Below are positions 48,083 through 48,130 of a stretch of DNA of 48,130 bases, piece after piece. Each line of letters starts with the position of its first letter. Within the stretch, counting starts at the first letter, position 1. Both the position numbers and the translations under genes were made by a program. The notes below the pieces were generated by a model, which saw nothing but the letters and a program-made list of their open reading frames with translations, was not told where the DNA came from and made no database searches. This stretch comes from Planctomycetaceae bacterium (lineage in GTDB: Bacteria > Planctomycetota > Planctomycetia > Pirellulales > Pirellulaceae): positions 1 to 48,130 of the forward strand of contig SXOA01000128.1 of NCBI GenBank assembly GCA_005778405.1, written 5' to 3'.

Positions 48083-48130
48083 GGGAAAAAGCGGAGGTCG
48101 GAAAGCGGAAAGCGGGGCCAAACCAGCGAA
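48083..48130. other. Right edge of window, repeat-like sequence
   Basis: The 48 bases after the nitrilase-family gene contain a GGAAAGCGGAAAGCGG unit at about 48100-48115, the complement of the repeat at 24227-24252. No gene starts here. Confidence 0.4.

Noticed and set aside
1..48130. tRNA, rRNA or riboswitch genes
   Set aside because: I looked through the longer gaps for cloverleaf-like or conserved rRNA sequence and saw none, but a covariance-model search was not possible.

Overview
The window looks like a chromosomal segment of a planctomycete, probably of the Pirellulales type. The support is a prepilin-like DUF1559 protein next to a small lipoprotein with a regulatory-like domain, a DUF1080 secreted protein, many SD-poor starts, several planctomycete-style secreted or membrane proteins of unknown function, and short palindromic repeats in many gaps. 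Base composition is moderately GC-rich throughout. I saw no rRNA, tRNA, CRISPR array, transposase, phage gene or origin.

Layout. 1-4040 (minus): three type IV pilus / type II secretion motor ATPases (PilB-like, PilT, and a second GspE/PilB-type enzyme cut by the left edge). 4257-11889 (minus): five consecutive DUF4139 genes, the last four very similar and joined by 4-base GTGA overlaps, followed by a small membrane-anchored protein and a terminator-like hairpin. 12089-12370: a promoter, a palindrome and a small ORF. 12377-15283 (minus): two NfeD-family membrane proteins, the larger one broken by a 10-G run. 15682-19636 (plus): two membrane proteins of unknown function, ribosomal protein S4 and dihydrolipoamide dehydrogenase. 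19679-29298: a mixed set of secreted or envelope proteins (HEAT lipoprotein, DUF1080 protein, cold-shock-like protein, trypsin/SirB1 fusion, Tat-exported cupin-like protein, LCCL protein, charged PepSY-like protein, lipoprotein, DUF1559 protein). 29745-38084: gamma-glutamyltransferase, an LplT-like MFS transporter, GmhA-like isomerase, a DUF697 GTPase, an esterase and a squalene-cyclase-like toroid protein. 38099-43237 (minus): a housekeeping cluster, read as aroF-tpiA-secG-yicC-gmk-rpoZ-coaC-ridA. 43376-48082: a second esterase, an amidohydrolase, a phospholipase-D-fold protein, a BrnT-like gene remnant and a nitrilase-family hydrolase.

Two things stand out. The first is the DUF4139 array: near-identical secreted beta-rich proteins that differ mainly in one short linker, with each gene's conserved last codons doubling as the Shine-Dalgarno sequence of the next. 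The second is the density and placement of inverted-repeat elements. One family fills the gap between codirectional genes three times, and in the two complete copies it ends exactly 6 bases before the next start codon. Another family brackets the trypsin/SirB1 gene. One palindrome lies inside the signal-peptide region of a DUF4139 gene.

All functional calls come from reading motifs and family resemblance by eye. No database search or structure prediction was run.
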